This document shows positions 25,431 to 32,853 of a stretch of DNA of 38,808 bases, piece by piece. This DNA is from Sphingobacterium thalpophilum (GTDB taxonomy: Bacteria > Bacteroidota > Bacteroidia > B-17B0 > Aurantibacillaceae): assembly GCA_943325195.2 (NCBI GenBank), contig CALPON020000011.1, forward strand, positions 1 through 38,808. Direction: 5' to 3'. Position numbers and translations under genes: made by a program. Within the stretch, counting starts at the first letter, position 1. Every line of letters starts with the position of its first letter. Under the pieces are notes generated by a model that saw only the letters and a program-made list of their open reading frames with translations, searched no databases and was not told the DNA's origin.

Positions 25431-25825
25431 TGATTGCATCTCACCGCTTTACCAGGTTTCTACTTTATTATCTTTACCTAAAAACCACTTTGATGCCGAT
25501 TGATTTCAAAACCCACTGCAGGCCTTCACACCTCTAGCACAACTACTCGTTTATGCGCCTGAATTTCACTTCTTTCTCAATAAAAAATTAAAAACGCAGA
25601 GTACAACATCTAGGATCGGAAAAGAGGCGAGGTAGAGCCATTTCAAAAAGAAGGGGTTCAAAAAATGCTTGATGCCTGCCAGCGAACTGCGGCTGAAAAA
25701 TAAAGAAAGTGAAAGAACAGGGCCGCCGCTGTTCAAAGTAGCTATTAACAATTTCCTGAATTATCAACAGAGACCGTATACTGCGCAGTTTTTTATAATA
25801 TTTGCTTTATTCAAAAACAGAAGAT
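25431..25825. other. 395-bp intergenic region with an unrecognised short minus-strand frame
   Basis: No recognisable gene. A minus-strand frame at 25566-25751 (61 codons from a TTG) encodes a hydrophobic, basic-tailed stretch (WLYLASFPILDVVLCVFNFLLRKK at the end) that could be the worn C-terminus of a membrane-associated enzyme, but it has no ATG and I match it to nothing. Upstream of the PUR gene, AATATTTG (25797-25804) is a one-mismatch -7 box 21 nt before the ATG at 25826. Confidence 0.4.
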
Positions 25826-26158
25826 ATGTCAGAAGACCTTGATAAAAATGACAGAGGGGATTTGTTCTCAAAATCAGTAAGAGCTGGTAAAAGGACCTAC
25901 TTTTTCGATGTGAAAAGTACACGTCTTAACGATTACTATCTCACGATTACCGAAAGCAAGAAAAGATTTGGTACGGATGGCAAATTCACTTACGAGAAAC
26001 ACAAGATCTTTCTTTATAAAGAAGATTTTGAAAAGTTCATGGAAGGTCTTCACGAAGCCATCGATCATATCCGCGAGAATGCGCCAATAGTGGAGAGCGG
26101 TGATTTCGACTCTGCGGAAAGAACAGAGACCGACATCAGTTTTGAAGATCTCGGGTAA
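25826..26158 (+). CDS. PUR-domain nucleic-acid-binding protein (DUF3276)
   Basis: 110 residues, the usual length of Bacteroidota DUF3276 proteins. The PUR repeat is visible as LFSKSVRAGKRTYFFDVKST, NDYYLTITESKKRF and HKIFLYKEDFEKFMEGLHEAIDHI, followed by an acidic tail (SAERTETDISFEDLG). Homologues of this fold (Pur-alpha, Borrelia BpuR) bind single-stranded DNA and RNA. The ATG at 25826 is preferred over an upstream alternative at 25802 because the family begins with a short acidic N-terminus. Single gene with its own terminator; probable regulator or nucleoid-associated protein. Confidence 0.9.
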   Translation: MSEDLDKNDRGDLFSKSVRAGKRTYFFDVKSTRLNDYYLTITESKKRFGTDGKFTYEKHKIFLYKEDFEKFMEGLHEAIDHIRENAPIVESGDFDSAERTETDISFEDLG

Positions 26159-26172
26159 TACATTACAATGAT

Positions 26173-26200
26173 AAAGGCGGTCTTTCACCGCCTTTTTTTT
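26173..26200 (+). terminator. Intrinsic terminator after the PUR gene
   Basis: AAAGGCGGT, loop CTTTC, ACCGCC and then T8. A strong canonical hairpin 15 nt after the stop codon. Its T-tract overlaps the -33 position of the trpG/pabA promoter. Confidence 0.9.
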
Positions 26201-26223
26201 AGCCGTCAATATGCCTAACTTCG
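26192..26223 (+). promoter_or_regulatory. Candidate promoter of the trpG/pabA-aro unit, overlapping the terminator
   Basis: TAACTTCG (26216-26223; one mismatch to TAnnTTTG) ends 3 nt before the ATG at 26227. The -33 position, 20 nt upstream, falls in the terminator T-tract (TTTT). The mRNA would be leaderless or nearly so. Confidence 0.4.
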
Positions 26224-26226
26224 TGC

Positions 26227-26793
26227 ATGCCAATTCTAGTAATTGATAATTACGACAGTTTTACCTACAACTTGGTGCACCTGATTGGTAAATGCACGGA
26301 GGAAAGCGTGATTGTGCAAAAAAATGATGAGGTCGATTCCGACTCCGTTCCGCAATTCAGAAAACTGCTGTTAAGTCCCGGTCCCGGTTTACCTTCTGAA
26401 GCAGGTGCCATGCCAGAAATTCTACGCCGGCATCATTCCAGTATCTCTATCCTCGGTATTTGTCTGGGCTGGCAAGCAATAGCGGAATGCTTTGATACAC
26501 CCTTGATTAACTTACCGGATGTCTGCCACGGCATCGCAACCCCCGTGCAATTAATAAAAGAAGACTGGCTTTTCCGCGATTGCCCTCCGAGCTTTCAGGT
26601 GGGACGCTATCACTCTTGGGCAGTGGATGCTGAGCACTTATCACCCGAATTAGAAATAACCGCCCTTGATGACCAAAGAACGGTAATGGCAGGAAGGCAT
26701 CGCCACCTCGACATTCGCGGCCTTCAGTTTCATCCCGAATCCATCTTGTCTGAATACGGTGAAACAATCATCCGAAACTGGCTCAACCATTAA
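26227..26793 (+). CDS. Glutamine amidotransferase, anthranilate/aminodeoxychorismate synthase component II
   Basis: 188 residues, class I amidotransferase: DNYDSFTYNL (7-16), LLSPGPG (48-54), nucleophile Cys79 in GICLGWQ, and His169/Glu171 in GLQFHPES. It releases ammonia from glutamine for component I, which makes anthranilate (tryptophan) or aminodeoxychorismate (folate) from chorismate. Component I is not next to it, so TrpG and PabA roles cannot be separated; many bacteria use one subunit for both. It is followed after 15 nt by aroB, consistent with a chorismate-linked operon. Confidence 0.9.
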   Translation: MPILVIDNYDSFTYNLVHLIGKCTEESVIVQKNDEVDSDSVPQFRKLLLSPGPGLPSEAGAMPEILRRHHSSISILGICLGWQAIAECFDTPLINLPDVCHGIATPVQLIKEDWLFRDCPPSFQVGRYHSWAVDAEHLSPELEITALDDQRTVMAGRHRHLDIRGLQFHPESILSEYGETIIRNWLNH

Positions 26794-26808
26794 CTCCTTA
26801 TCATACGA

Positions 26809-27861
26809 ATGAAACCTATTTCCGCGGGATCTTACTCGATTTATTTTGAAAATAAAAAGTTCAGCGCACTGAATCGTTTCCTCAAACAAAAAAAATTCAG
26901 CCACTACTTTATCTTGTGTGATGAAAACACCATTCAAAACTGTGTTCCTCAGCTCATCTCAGCCGTGCCTGCGCTCGCAAAGGCACATCTCATTGAAACA
27001 GAATCGGGCGAAGCTGCTAAATCACTCGAGATTGCCGTCCATATCTGGAATTGCCTGCTGGAAGAACAAGCAGATCGTGAAAGTGTTTTAATCCATGTCG
27101 GTGGCGGCGTCATTTGCGATCTGGGGGGATTTTGTGCTTCTGTTTTTAAGCGGGGCATTCCTTTTATCCACCTGCCGACCACCGTGCTGGCAATGGCCGA
27201 TGCAAGTATCGGCACCAAGACCGCTATTGATTTTGAAGGAATAAAAAATACAATTGGAACCTTCGCCGCACCAGAGGCTGTTTTTATTGCGCCGCACTTC
27301 CTCCATACTTTGCCGCAACGCCACCTCCTCAATGGCTTGGCCGAAATATACAAAATCGCACTCGTGGCCGATCGTCGTTTCTGGTCGCGACTTCAGGGCC
27401 TGCAGATGAACGAACTCATTTACCAAAGTGTTCTACTCAAAACCAAAATTGTAAAGCGCGATCCACTGGAAAAGAATTTACGCAAGGTGCTCAATTTTGG
27501 ACACAGTATCGGACATGCCCTCGAAGCCTTCTTACTGGCTGAGCAACTGGACATTCTTCATGGGGAAGCAGTTGTTGCTGGCATGATCATGGAGACGCAT
27601 GTTGCTTGGCAGAAAAAACTAATCCCCGCTTCATTGCGCGATGAAATTGTTTTTGTTTTAAGTAGCTGGTTCGATTTGCCGGCTTTCGGTTTTGACTTTC
27701 AACAACTAGAACCTTTTCTACGCCACGATAAAAAAAATAAAAATGGTGAACTGAAACTGGCTTTACTGCGGGGTGCTGGCCAAGGTGTGCCGGCGAGCAC
27801 CTGCACACCGACGCAGATAAAGAAAGCAATTGCATTTTATAAAAACTGCCTTGATGCTTAG
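26809..27861 (+). CDS. aroB: 3-dehydroquinate synthase
   Basis: 350 residues. NAD-binding HVGGGVICDLGGF (96-108), LPTTVLAMADASIGTKTAID (122-141) and KNTIGTF, and the zinc ligands Glu179 (LAEIYKIAL), His232 (NFGHSIGHALE) and His251 (LHGEAVVAGM). It converts DAHP to 3-dehydroquinate, step 2 of the shikimate pathway, in the cytoplasm. It lies between the trpG/pabA-type gene and aroA, with an 8-nt overlap into aroA. All catalytic motifs are intact. Confidence 0.94.
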   Translation: MKPISAGSYSIYFENKKFSALNRFLKQKKFSHYFILCDENTIQNCVPQLISAVPALAKAHLIETESGEAAKSLEIAVHIWNCLLEEQADRESVLIHVGGGVICDLGGFCASVFKRGIPFIHLPTTVLAMADASIGTKTAIDFEGIKNTIGTFAAPEAVFIAPHFLHTLPQRHLLNGLAEIYKIALVADRRFWSRLQGLQMNELIYQSVLLKTKIVKRDPLEKNLRKVLNFGHSIGHALEAFLLAEQLDILHGEAVVAGMIMETHVAWQKKLIPASLRDEIVFVLSSWFDLPAFGFDFQQLEPFLRHDKKNKNGELKLALLRGAGQGVPASTCTPTQIKKAIAFYKNCLDA

Positions 27862-29089
27862 TCTGAATGCTGCAACTATTATAAAGGGATCGGTCCTCCT
27901 GCCAGTTTCAAAAAGTCTGGCGAACAGACAATTGATTCTGCAGGCCGCACAGGGCCTTCCATTGTCACCTGCTCAGCACGACGAGCCCGAGGATGTGCAA
28001 ATCATGCGGCAGGCACTTCAATTAGCGGCAGAAAAAACGACGGCTGAAATTAATGTCGGTCCCGCCGGCACAGCGATGCGTTTTCTTTGCGCCTATCTTT
28101 CTACAAAAAAAGGAGAATGGCAGTTGAACGGATCCGAAAGGATGCAACATCGGCCGATTGCGTTACTAGTAGAAGCACTAAGGACCATCGGGGCAGATAT
28201 CCGATACCTCAACCAGGAAGGCTTTCCTCCTTTGTTGATAAAGGGAAAAAAACTAGTGTCACAAAACTTACAAATCTCTTCAGATTTTAGCTCACAATAT
28301 ATTTCTGCTTTATTACTGATGGCCCCGTTTATTGATAAAGGTCTTGAGCTCGAACTAACAGGGACACCTGTCTCTGAACCCTATATAAAGATGAGTTTGG
28401 AGATGCTTCGTCAGGCAGGGGCAATGATCACAACATCGGGAACGCGTATAAAAGTAGAGGAAGGACTGCAAGCTTCGCCAGAGCCTCCAACGACAGAGGC
28501 AGACTGGACTGCCGCCTCTTATTACTTTTCCATTTGCGCTCTTTCTGCCGGTAGTGAAATTTTTTTAAAAGGTCTCCGTAAAAATAGTCTGCAGGGCGAC
28601 GCCATTCTTCCCGATATTTTCTCTCAACTTGGCGTCACTGCGCAATTTACCGCTGATGGTCTATTCATACGCCATATCGGAAACCCTGTCGCTCATTTTA
28701 CCTACAATTGTATCGACTGTCCTGATCTGGCGCAGACACTTGCGCTTACCTGCGCGGGCTTGGGAATATCTGCACGTCTTACAGGACTTTCCACCTTGCG
28801 GATAAAAGAGACTGACCGGCTCCTCGCAATTGACAAAGAACTCAGTAAGTGTGGCCTCAGGGTAAGGCGCGGACCCGATTTTTTAGAAATGGATGCGCAA
28901 AGCGCACTGGTTTTTCCACAGGCGATTGAGACGTATTCAGATCACCGCATGGCCATGGCCTTTGCGCCGCTCAGCATCGTACTTCCCGGCCTTTTGATAA
29001 AAGACGAACAGGTTGTCGGTAAATCGTATCCCGCTTTTTGGGAACATTTGATATCGCTTGGTTTTAATGTAAATTTGCAGCCACACTAA
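27854..29089 (+). CDS. aroA: 3-phosphoshikimate 1-carboxyvinyltransferase (EPSP synthase)
   Basis: 411 residues from ATG 27854 (ATGCTTAG overlaps the aroB stop by 8 nt); an upstream TTG at 27830 is not needed. Motifs: LPVSKSLANRQLIL (phosphate/PEP site, Lys20), VGPAGTAMRFL, SSQYISALL, SEPYIKMSLEML, KETDRL and YSDHRMAMA. It makes EPSP from shikimate-3-phosphate and PEP. The first loop has Val where the common motif has Gly (LPGSKS). It shares one base with tatC (TAATG) and its 3' end contains the tatC promoter. Confidence 0.93.
   Translation: MLSLNAATIIKGSVLLPVSKSLANRQLILQAAQGLPLSPAQHDEPEDVQIMRQALQLAAEKTTAEINVGPAGTAMRFLCAYLSTKKGEWQLNGSERMQHRPIALLVEALRTIGADIRYLNQEGFPPLLIKGKKLVSQNLQISSDFSSQYISALLLMAPFIDKGLELELTGTPVSEPYIKMSLEMLRQAGAMITTSGTRIKVEEGLQASPEPPTTEADWTAASYYFSICALSAGSEIFLKGLRKNSLQGDAILPDIFSQLGVTAQFTADGLFIRHIGNPVAHFTYNCIDCPDLAQTLALTCAGLGISARLTGLSTLRIKETDRLLAIDKELSKCGLRVRRGPDFLEMDAQSALVFPQAIETYSDHRMAMAFAPLSIVLPGLLIKDEQVVGKSYPAFWEHLISLGFNVNLQPH
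29047..29077 (+). promoter_or_regulatory. Consensus promoter TTTG-N19-TAAATTTG inside the aroA 3' end, driving tatC
   Basis: TTTG at 29047-29050 and TAAATTTG at 29070-29077 match the Bacteroidota -33/-7 consensus exactly with 19-nt spacing. The tatC ATG at 29089 follows 11 nt later. The site is within the last codons of aroA, so tatC and the AhpD-like gene can be transcribed independently of the aro genes. Confidence 0.7.
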
Positions 29090-29934
29090 TGGCTTTTTTT
29101 GCAGCAAATAAACAGGGACATGAAACAGGGGAAATGTCTTTTCTCCAGCATCTTGAAGAATTAAGGTGGCATCTTTTCAGAAGTGCGCTGGTCATCGTGG
29201 TGCTGGCAGTTCTTGCGTTTGTCTTCAATGATTTCCTATTTGACGTGGTCATCTTTGGTCCACTTCAACCAGACTTTATTTCCTACCGGGCCCTCTGCAG
29301 CCTCGGTCATCGCATTGGCGCAGGCGATGCGATGTGTCTTGTAGTGAAAGCACAGCACTTGCAAACCCTTAGTGCATCGGAACAGTTTTTTAATCACATG
29401 TGGATTGCCATCATCAGTGGACTCATTATCGGTTTCCCTTTTCTCCTCTGGGAACTTTGGAAGTTTATTCGTCCCGCTTTAAAAAATCAGGAAGTGGGGC
29501 CTGTAAAACTTTTCGCCCTGATCGCCTCCCTACTTTTTCTGATTGGCATCTCCTTCGGCTACTTCCTGCTCTTCCCCATGAGCTATAATTTTCTAATCAA
29601 TTATCAGGTTTCTTCCAGCGGTATTGTGCAGACGCAGAATACCTTTGATGATTATGTTTCGCTCATCAGCACGATGACACTCGTTTCAGGAATTATTTTT
29701 GAAATGCCAATTCTGGTCTATTTTCTGACCCGCTTAAGTATCCTCTCACCCACCTTCATGCGCAAATACCGGAAACATGCTGTTATTATTATTTTGATTG
29801 CAGCCGCTGTCATTACGCCAAGTCCCGATGTCACCTCGCAGATGATTGTCGCCGTGCCCATGTACATTTTATACGAACTAAGTGTCTTTGTGAGTGCCGG
29901 CGTGGTGCGTCGCCAAGCAAAATCAAAACTATGA
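29089..29934 (+). CDS. tatC: Sec-independent (twin-arginine) translocase subunit TatC
   Basis: 281 residues, slightly longer than E. coli TatC (258). The signature MSFLQHLEELRWHLFRSALV lies in the N-terminal helix region, followed by the FNDFLFDVVIFGPL periplasmic entry, LWELWKFIRPAL and the TM helices GPVKLFALIASLLFLIGISFGYFLLFP, VSGIIFEMPILVYFL and AAAVITPSPDVTSQMIVAVPMYILYELSVF. TatC recognises twin-arginine signal peptides in the inner membrane and works with TatA, which is encoded at 38080. The ATG overlaps the aroA stop by one base and the gene has its own promoter. An insertion (about 60-95) in the first periplasmic loop, seen in Bacteroidota TatC, explains the length. Confidence 0.93.
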   Translation: MAFFAANKQGHETGEMSFLQHLEELRWHLFRSALVIVVLAVLAFVFNDFLFDVVIFGPLQPDFISYRALCSLGHRIGAGDAMCLVVKAQHLQTLSASEQFFNHMWIAIISGLIIGFPFLLWELWKFIRPALKNQEVGPVKLFALIASLLFLIGISFGYFLLFPMSYNFLINYQVSSSGIVQTQNTFDDYVSLISTMTLVSGIIFEMPILVYFLTRLSILSPTFMRKYRKHAVIIILIAAAVITPSPDVTSQMIVAVPMYILYELSVFVSAGVVRRQAKSKL

Positions 29935-30272
29935 GTGAATTAGTCAATGAATTCAATGCCTATCGTTCGAAAATGAACGAGGTGATTCTGGGAAAAGAAA
30001 ACCTGGTGATGAAACGCCTTTTTAATCTTGATACTCAAACTTATTCAGAAGGTGCTCTGCCGGTAAAAACCAAAGAGATGCTCGGCCTTGTCGCCAGCAT
30101 GGTCTTGCGTTGCGATGACTGCATTAAATACCATTTAGAGAAATGCCATGCAGAAGCTTGCACAACAGAAGAGATTTATGAAATTTTTGCTGTGGCAAAT
30201 ATTGTGGGTGGCACCATTGTCATTCCCCATACTCGCCGTGCGGCTGAATTCTGGGAAGAACTGAGCAAGTAA
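29931..30272 (+). CDS. Carboxymuconolactone decarboxylase/AhpD-like protein
   Basis: 113 residues with the all-helical AhpD-like core: KTKEMLGLVASMVLRCDDCIKYHLEKC carries the CxxC pair, and EEIYEIFAVANIVGGTIVIPHTRRA is the second signature helix. Members are small thiol-active proteins (alkylhydroperoxidase-type reductases) or decarboxylases; the CxxC argues for a redox role. It overlaps the tatC stop by four bases (ATGA) and is probably translated with it. An intrinsic terminator follows immediately. Confidence 0.85.
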   Translation: MSELVNEFNAYRSKMNEVILGKENLVMKRLFNLDTQTYSEGALPVKTKEMLGLVASMVLRCDDCIKYHLEKCHAEACTTEEIYEIFAVANIVGGTIVIPHTRRAAEFWEELSK

Positions 30273-30275
30273 AAA

Positions 30276-30512
30276 TTAATCCAAGTCCCAAACACTTGGT
30301 CTTTTTTTCTTGTAATAGGGCTTAAAATAATTTTTATGCTCTAGAATAAAAGCCATGATAAAATAAATGATGACAGGGCTTCCGAAAGTAAAAAAGGACA
30401 GGTAGATAAAATACATGCGGACCGTCGTCGAGCGGATGCCGAGTTTCTTGCCCCACCAGGCACAAACACCAAAGGCGCGATGCTCAAACCACTGTATGAT
30501 CCCTTTTACCAT
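30276..30512 (-). CDS. PspC-domain protein
   Basis: 78 residues from ATG 30512 (a 90-residue reading from further upstream lacks support). The PspC core is GVCAWWGKKLGIRSTTVRMYFIYLSFFTFGSPVIIYFIMAFILEH with one long membrane helix, followed by a basic tail. PspC proteins are inner-membrane parts of the phage-shock/envelope-stress response; in Bacteroidota they usually occur as small stand-alone proteins. The DUF2851 stop is 27 nt upstream, but a strong promoter (TTTG-N21-TATCTTTG) abuts the start codon. Confidence 0.85.
   Translation of the reverse strand: MVKGIIQWFEHRAFGVCAWWGKKLGIRSTTVRMYFIYLSFFTFGSPVIIYFIMAFILEHKNYFKPYYKKKRPSVWDLD
30281..30308 (+). terminator. Intrinsic terminator of the aro-tatC unit, located inside the opposing pspC gene
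   Basis: CCAAGT (30281-30286), loop CCCAAAC, ACTTGG (30294-30299), then T7 (30302-30308). It begins 9 nt after the AhpD-like stop codon. On the minus strand the same bases encode the C-terminal KKKRPSVWDL of the PspC-like protein, so the T-tract is the Lys codons. Confidence 0.82.
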
Positions 30513-30516
30513 CACA

Positions 30517-30549
30517 CAAAGATAGCGACAATCAACGTTCAGGCACAAA
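30517..30549 (-). promoter_or_regulatory. Promoter TTTG-N21-TATCTTTG of the pspC gene
   Basis: Minus strand: TTTG (30549-30546) and exact -7 box TATCTTTG (30524-30517), with the ATG at 30512 after only 4 nt (TGTG). The -33 box lies within the end of the DUF2851 gene. Spacing is 1-2 nt longer than the usual 19-20. Confidence 0.6.
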
Positions 30550-31834
30550 TTTTTTCCGTTTTCAGAATGGCGGTGGCCAGACCGCAGCGCAGGCAGGCTT
30601 TTTCATGACAATAGCGCTCGTGTAACTGAATTAAACCCTGAGAATGTGCAGCCGTTTTAATCTGAGTGCTTTTCGACGCATAGGGCCTTGTCTTTGCATT
30701 GTCCTCGGCTTTGCAAACCTGAAGTAACTCCAAAGCATAACTTAGATATGCTCCTTTACCAAACCGTTTTCCATAATAAAAAAGAAAAGGCGCGAAACTG
30801 TTAATCATGAGGTTTTCGCGCGAGGGCCGGCCCAGAAATAATATCTTTTCCGATTCCCTGCCATCCGCCCGGTAATGGTTTCTCCAATAACCTTCTGGCT
30901 GAATGCTCAACACCTGGTCGATTTCAGCATAAGTTGTATAAAGCTGCGGGGCCATGAAGAAGCGGGACTGTCGGTGAATGAGTTGACACAATTGCGCGAG
31001 ACGAACCAAAGGGAAATTTGCAGGCCGCATGCGGGATGTTTTGAATAGCTCTTTTTTCAAAGGCACCAGATTGTATTTTCGGGACAGGAAAGTGAATTCA
31101 TTTTGAAGATCGCGCAGGTAGCCCGCTTCGAAATACTCATCCAAAAAACCTGCACAACCCATCACCAGCGCTTCCAACTGAAACAGCTGATCGGCATGTT
31201 TTAATAGTAATTGAATGGGCAGATGCCGAGCCAGTAATTCAAAGGGCAGGGCATTGGTGCTAAAACCTAGATTGCGGAGAAAAAGGGTATAAAATGTTTG
31301 TGTCAGGTCCTGACCGAAACTGTCTGCAAAACTTCGAATACGATCCAATCTGGACGCTAGACGCTCATGGGTCATTTGATCCAGCCACTTTGTAAACAGA
31401 GCATCCGGCACTGCCTCCAACTGTGAAGCACAGGGCAAACTTGAAAAGCCGGCCATCATTGACTTATAGCGTTCAAATGTGCGGACGTCAATCCAATTTT
31501 TTAATTCTAACACCTCAACCTGGTGCAGGGTGTTTTGCGGAATTTCCCGATCGTGCTCATACACCACATGCAAAATCAGGCGGTCGTAGGCGGGGTCGGA
31601 CTGATGCTGATGCTTCAACCAGTCACTGCTTTTTTTATGTATTTCAATATTTCCAACAAGGGTAGTGGAACCAATTAAGATTTTTCCATTACTAAAATCC
31701 GGACCTGAATGCCTGTTTAATTCCCCCGGCTCCAGCACTCGGATGGCCGCACCACTGCAGGAAATAAGGGTCTCCGGTTTTAGCAAGCGGTGCTGCCAGA
31801 TAAAGTGTAGCAGTTCTTCATTAAATTCAGGCAT
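30539..31834 (-). CDS. DUF2851 family protein
   Basis: 431 residues from ATG 31834, which overlaps the ydcF-like stop by 8 nt; the first 25 codons of a longer reading lie inside that gene and are unlikely. The start MPEFNEELLHFIWQHRLL, the GELNRHSGPDFSNGKILI segment and GNIEIHKKSSDW with HVVYEHD are hallmarks of this Bacteroidota family. The tail (HERYCHEKACLRCGLATAIL) carries three cysteines. Function unknown; the conserved EIH and HVV(Y/W) segments suggest an enzyme but no activity is established. Confidence 0.88.
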   Translation of the reverse strand: MPEFNEELLHFIWQHRLLKPETLISCSGAAIRVLEPGELNRHSGPDFSNGKILIGSTTLVGNIEIHKKSSDWLKHQHQSDPAYDRLILHVVYEHDREIPQNTLHQVEVLELKNWIDVRTFERYKSMMAGFSSLPCASQLEAVPDALFTKWLDQMTHERLASRLDRIRSFADSFGQDLTQTFYTLFLRNLGFSTNALPFELLARHLPIQLLLKHADQLFQLEALVMGCAGFLDEYFEAGYLRDLQNEFTFLSRKYNLVPLKKELFKTSRMRPANFPLVRLAQLCQLIHRQSRFFMAPQLYTTYAEIDQVLSIQPEGYWRNHYRADGRESEKILFLGRPSRENLMINSFAPFLFYYGKRFGKGAYLSYALELLQVCKAEDNAKTRPYASKSTQIKTAAHSQGLIQLHERYCHEKACLRCGLATAILKTEKICA

Positions 31835-32594
31835 ATCCCTTGAGCTTGTAAATGAGGTATCCAACCCATTCATGCAGCAAGAGATCTGTTCCCAGCAGAG
31901 CGCTGGCATTGGGTATGAACAGGTGATCGGGCGTTAAACGTCTGACGCCACTCGATCGGTTGGTGACATACGGAAAGATATTCGAGTAGCCTGCCTTTTC
32001 GAAAATGGCCATACTACGACGCATATGAAACCCACTGGTGACCAACAAAAAAGGACCATGGAGCTGCAAACTATCTACCAACTTTTTAGTAAAAATCGCA
32101 TTCTCAAGCGTATTACGACTCTCGGATTCAATGATCAATGCAGAGTCGGGCACCTGAATCTCGCGGAGGTATTTATGGACATACCTGCCCTCTTTTTTTT
32201 CAGGAAACTCTACGCTGCCTGATCCGCCAGTAAATATTATTTTATTGAGCCGTCCCCTGTGATACAGTCGAAGCGTTTGCAATAGCCTATCAGCACCAGC
32301 ACCAAAATTTATTTTTTGCAGACGAAGGTCCACCTCGCCTATCCCTCCGAGCACGATAGCGGCCTCATAGCGGCCAGACTGCAGGTCCCAGTCCGGCGTC
32401 ACCGGCTCCCATGCACGAAAAGCTTCATCTACCAGAAAAGCATTGGAGCACAGGTAGAGCAGCAGGGCAGCAGACCAGCGTAAACGTTTTGCGCGGCGCT
32501 CAGAGGCCGTGAAAAAAGAATAGATCAGCAAGGTCAACACCCAAACTAGGGGCGAGATTAGAAAAGCAAGAATTTTTGATAACCAGAAAAACAT
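31827..32594 (-). CDS. YdcF/ElyC (DUF218) family membrane protein
   Basis: 255 residues: two N-terminal membrane helices (about 3-27 and 38-54), then the DUF218 domain with AAIVLGGIGEVDLRLQ, GADRLLQTLRLYHRGRLNKIIFTGGSG, ESRNTLENA and LLVTSGFHMRRSMAIFEKAGY. The family (E. coli ElyC, YdcF, SanA) is linked to envelope/peptidoglycan integrity; no precise reaction is established. The ATG at 32594 lies 5 nt after TACTTTCG, a one-mismatch -7 box. First gene of the unit with DUF2851 and pspC, all envelope-type or unknown. Confidence 0.87.
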   Translation of the reverse strand: MFFWLSKILAFLISPLVWVLTLLIYSFFTASERRAKRLRWSAALLLYLCSNAFLVDEAFRAWEPVTPDWDLQSGRYEAAIVLGGIGEVDLRLQKINFGAGADRLLQTLRLYHRGRLNKIIFTGGSGSVEFPEKKEGRYVHKYLREIQVPDSALIIESESRNTLENAIFTKKLVDSLQLHGPFLLVTSGFHMRRSMAIFEKAGYSNIFPYVTNRSSGVRRLTPDHLFIPNASALLGTDLLLHEWVGYLIYKLKGYA

Positions 32595-32853
32595 CAAAAC
32601 GAAAGTAAGAAAACCCTCTCGGGAGATGTTAACAAGAAGTTAACCGCTCACTGCATCGGGTATGCCAAGAATAGCGCGCAATAAAATTTTGATTCGAAGT
32701 CATGCGGGATGCCCAGATGATCCTTTTTGGGATCAACTAGCAGCGCCCCTTCCCACGTCGTCGCAGCACTTAAATGAACGCATTTATTCTGCCATTTTTC
32801 CCCCCTTCAGGGCTTACAAACAATATTTCTTACCTTTATGGCTTAAGACATTT
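32595..32853. other. Divergent interval between ydcF-like and biotin carboxylase genes
   Basis: 259 bp. The frame is open in phase with the carboxylase from 32662, but that extension does not look like the family and is treated as non-coding. A pair of GTTAAC palindromes 5 nt apart (32628-32633 and 32639-32644) sits near the ydcF-like -7 box and could be an operator. TACCTTTA (32831-32838) is a one-mismatch -7 box 15 nt before the carboxylase ATG. Confidence 0.5.

Noticed and set aside
25566-25751. 61-codon minus-strand frame with a hydrophobic C-terminal end
   Set aside because: It starts only at TTG, has no recognisable family, promoter box or neighbour logic. Described under the intergenic region but not called as a gene.
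31835-31909. Longer N-terminus for the DUF2851 protein
   Set aside because: These codons lie within the ydcF-like gene; the ATG at 31834 matches the usual family start and gives an 8-nt overlap.
32662-32853. N-terminal extension of the biotin carboxylase (64 codons)
   Set aside because: The family begins exactly at MQKILIANRGEIA (ATG 32854). The extension has no family resemblance and overlaps the divergent promoter interval.
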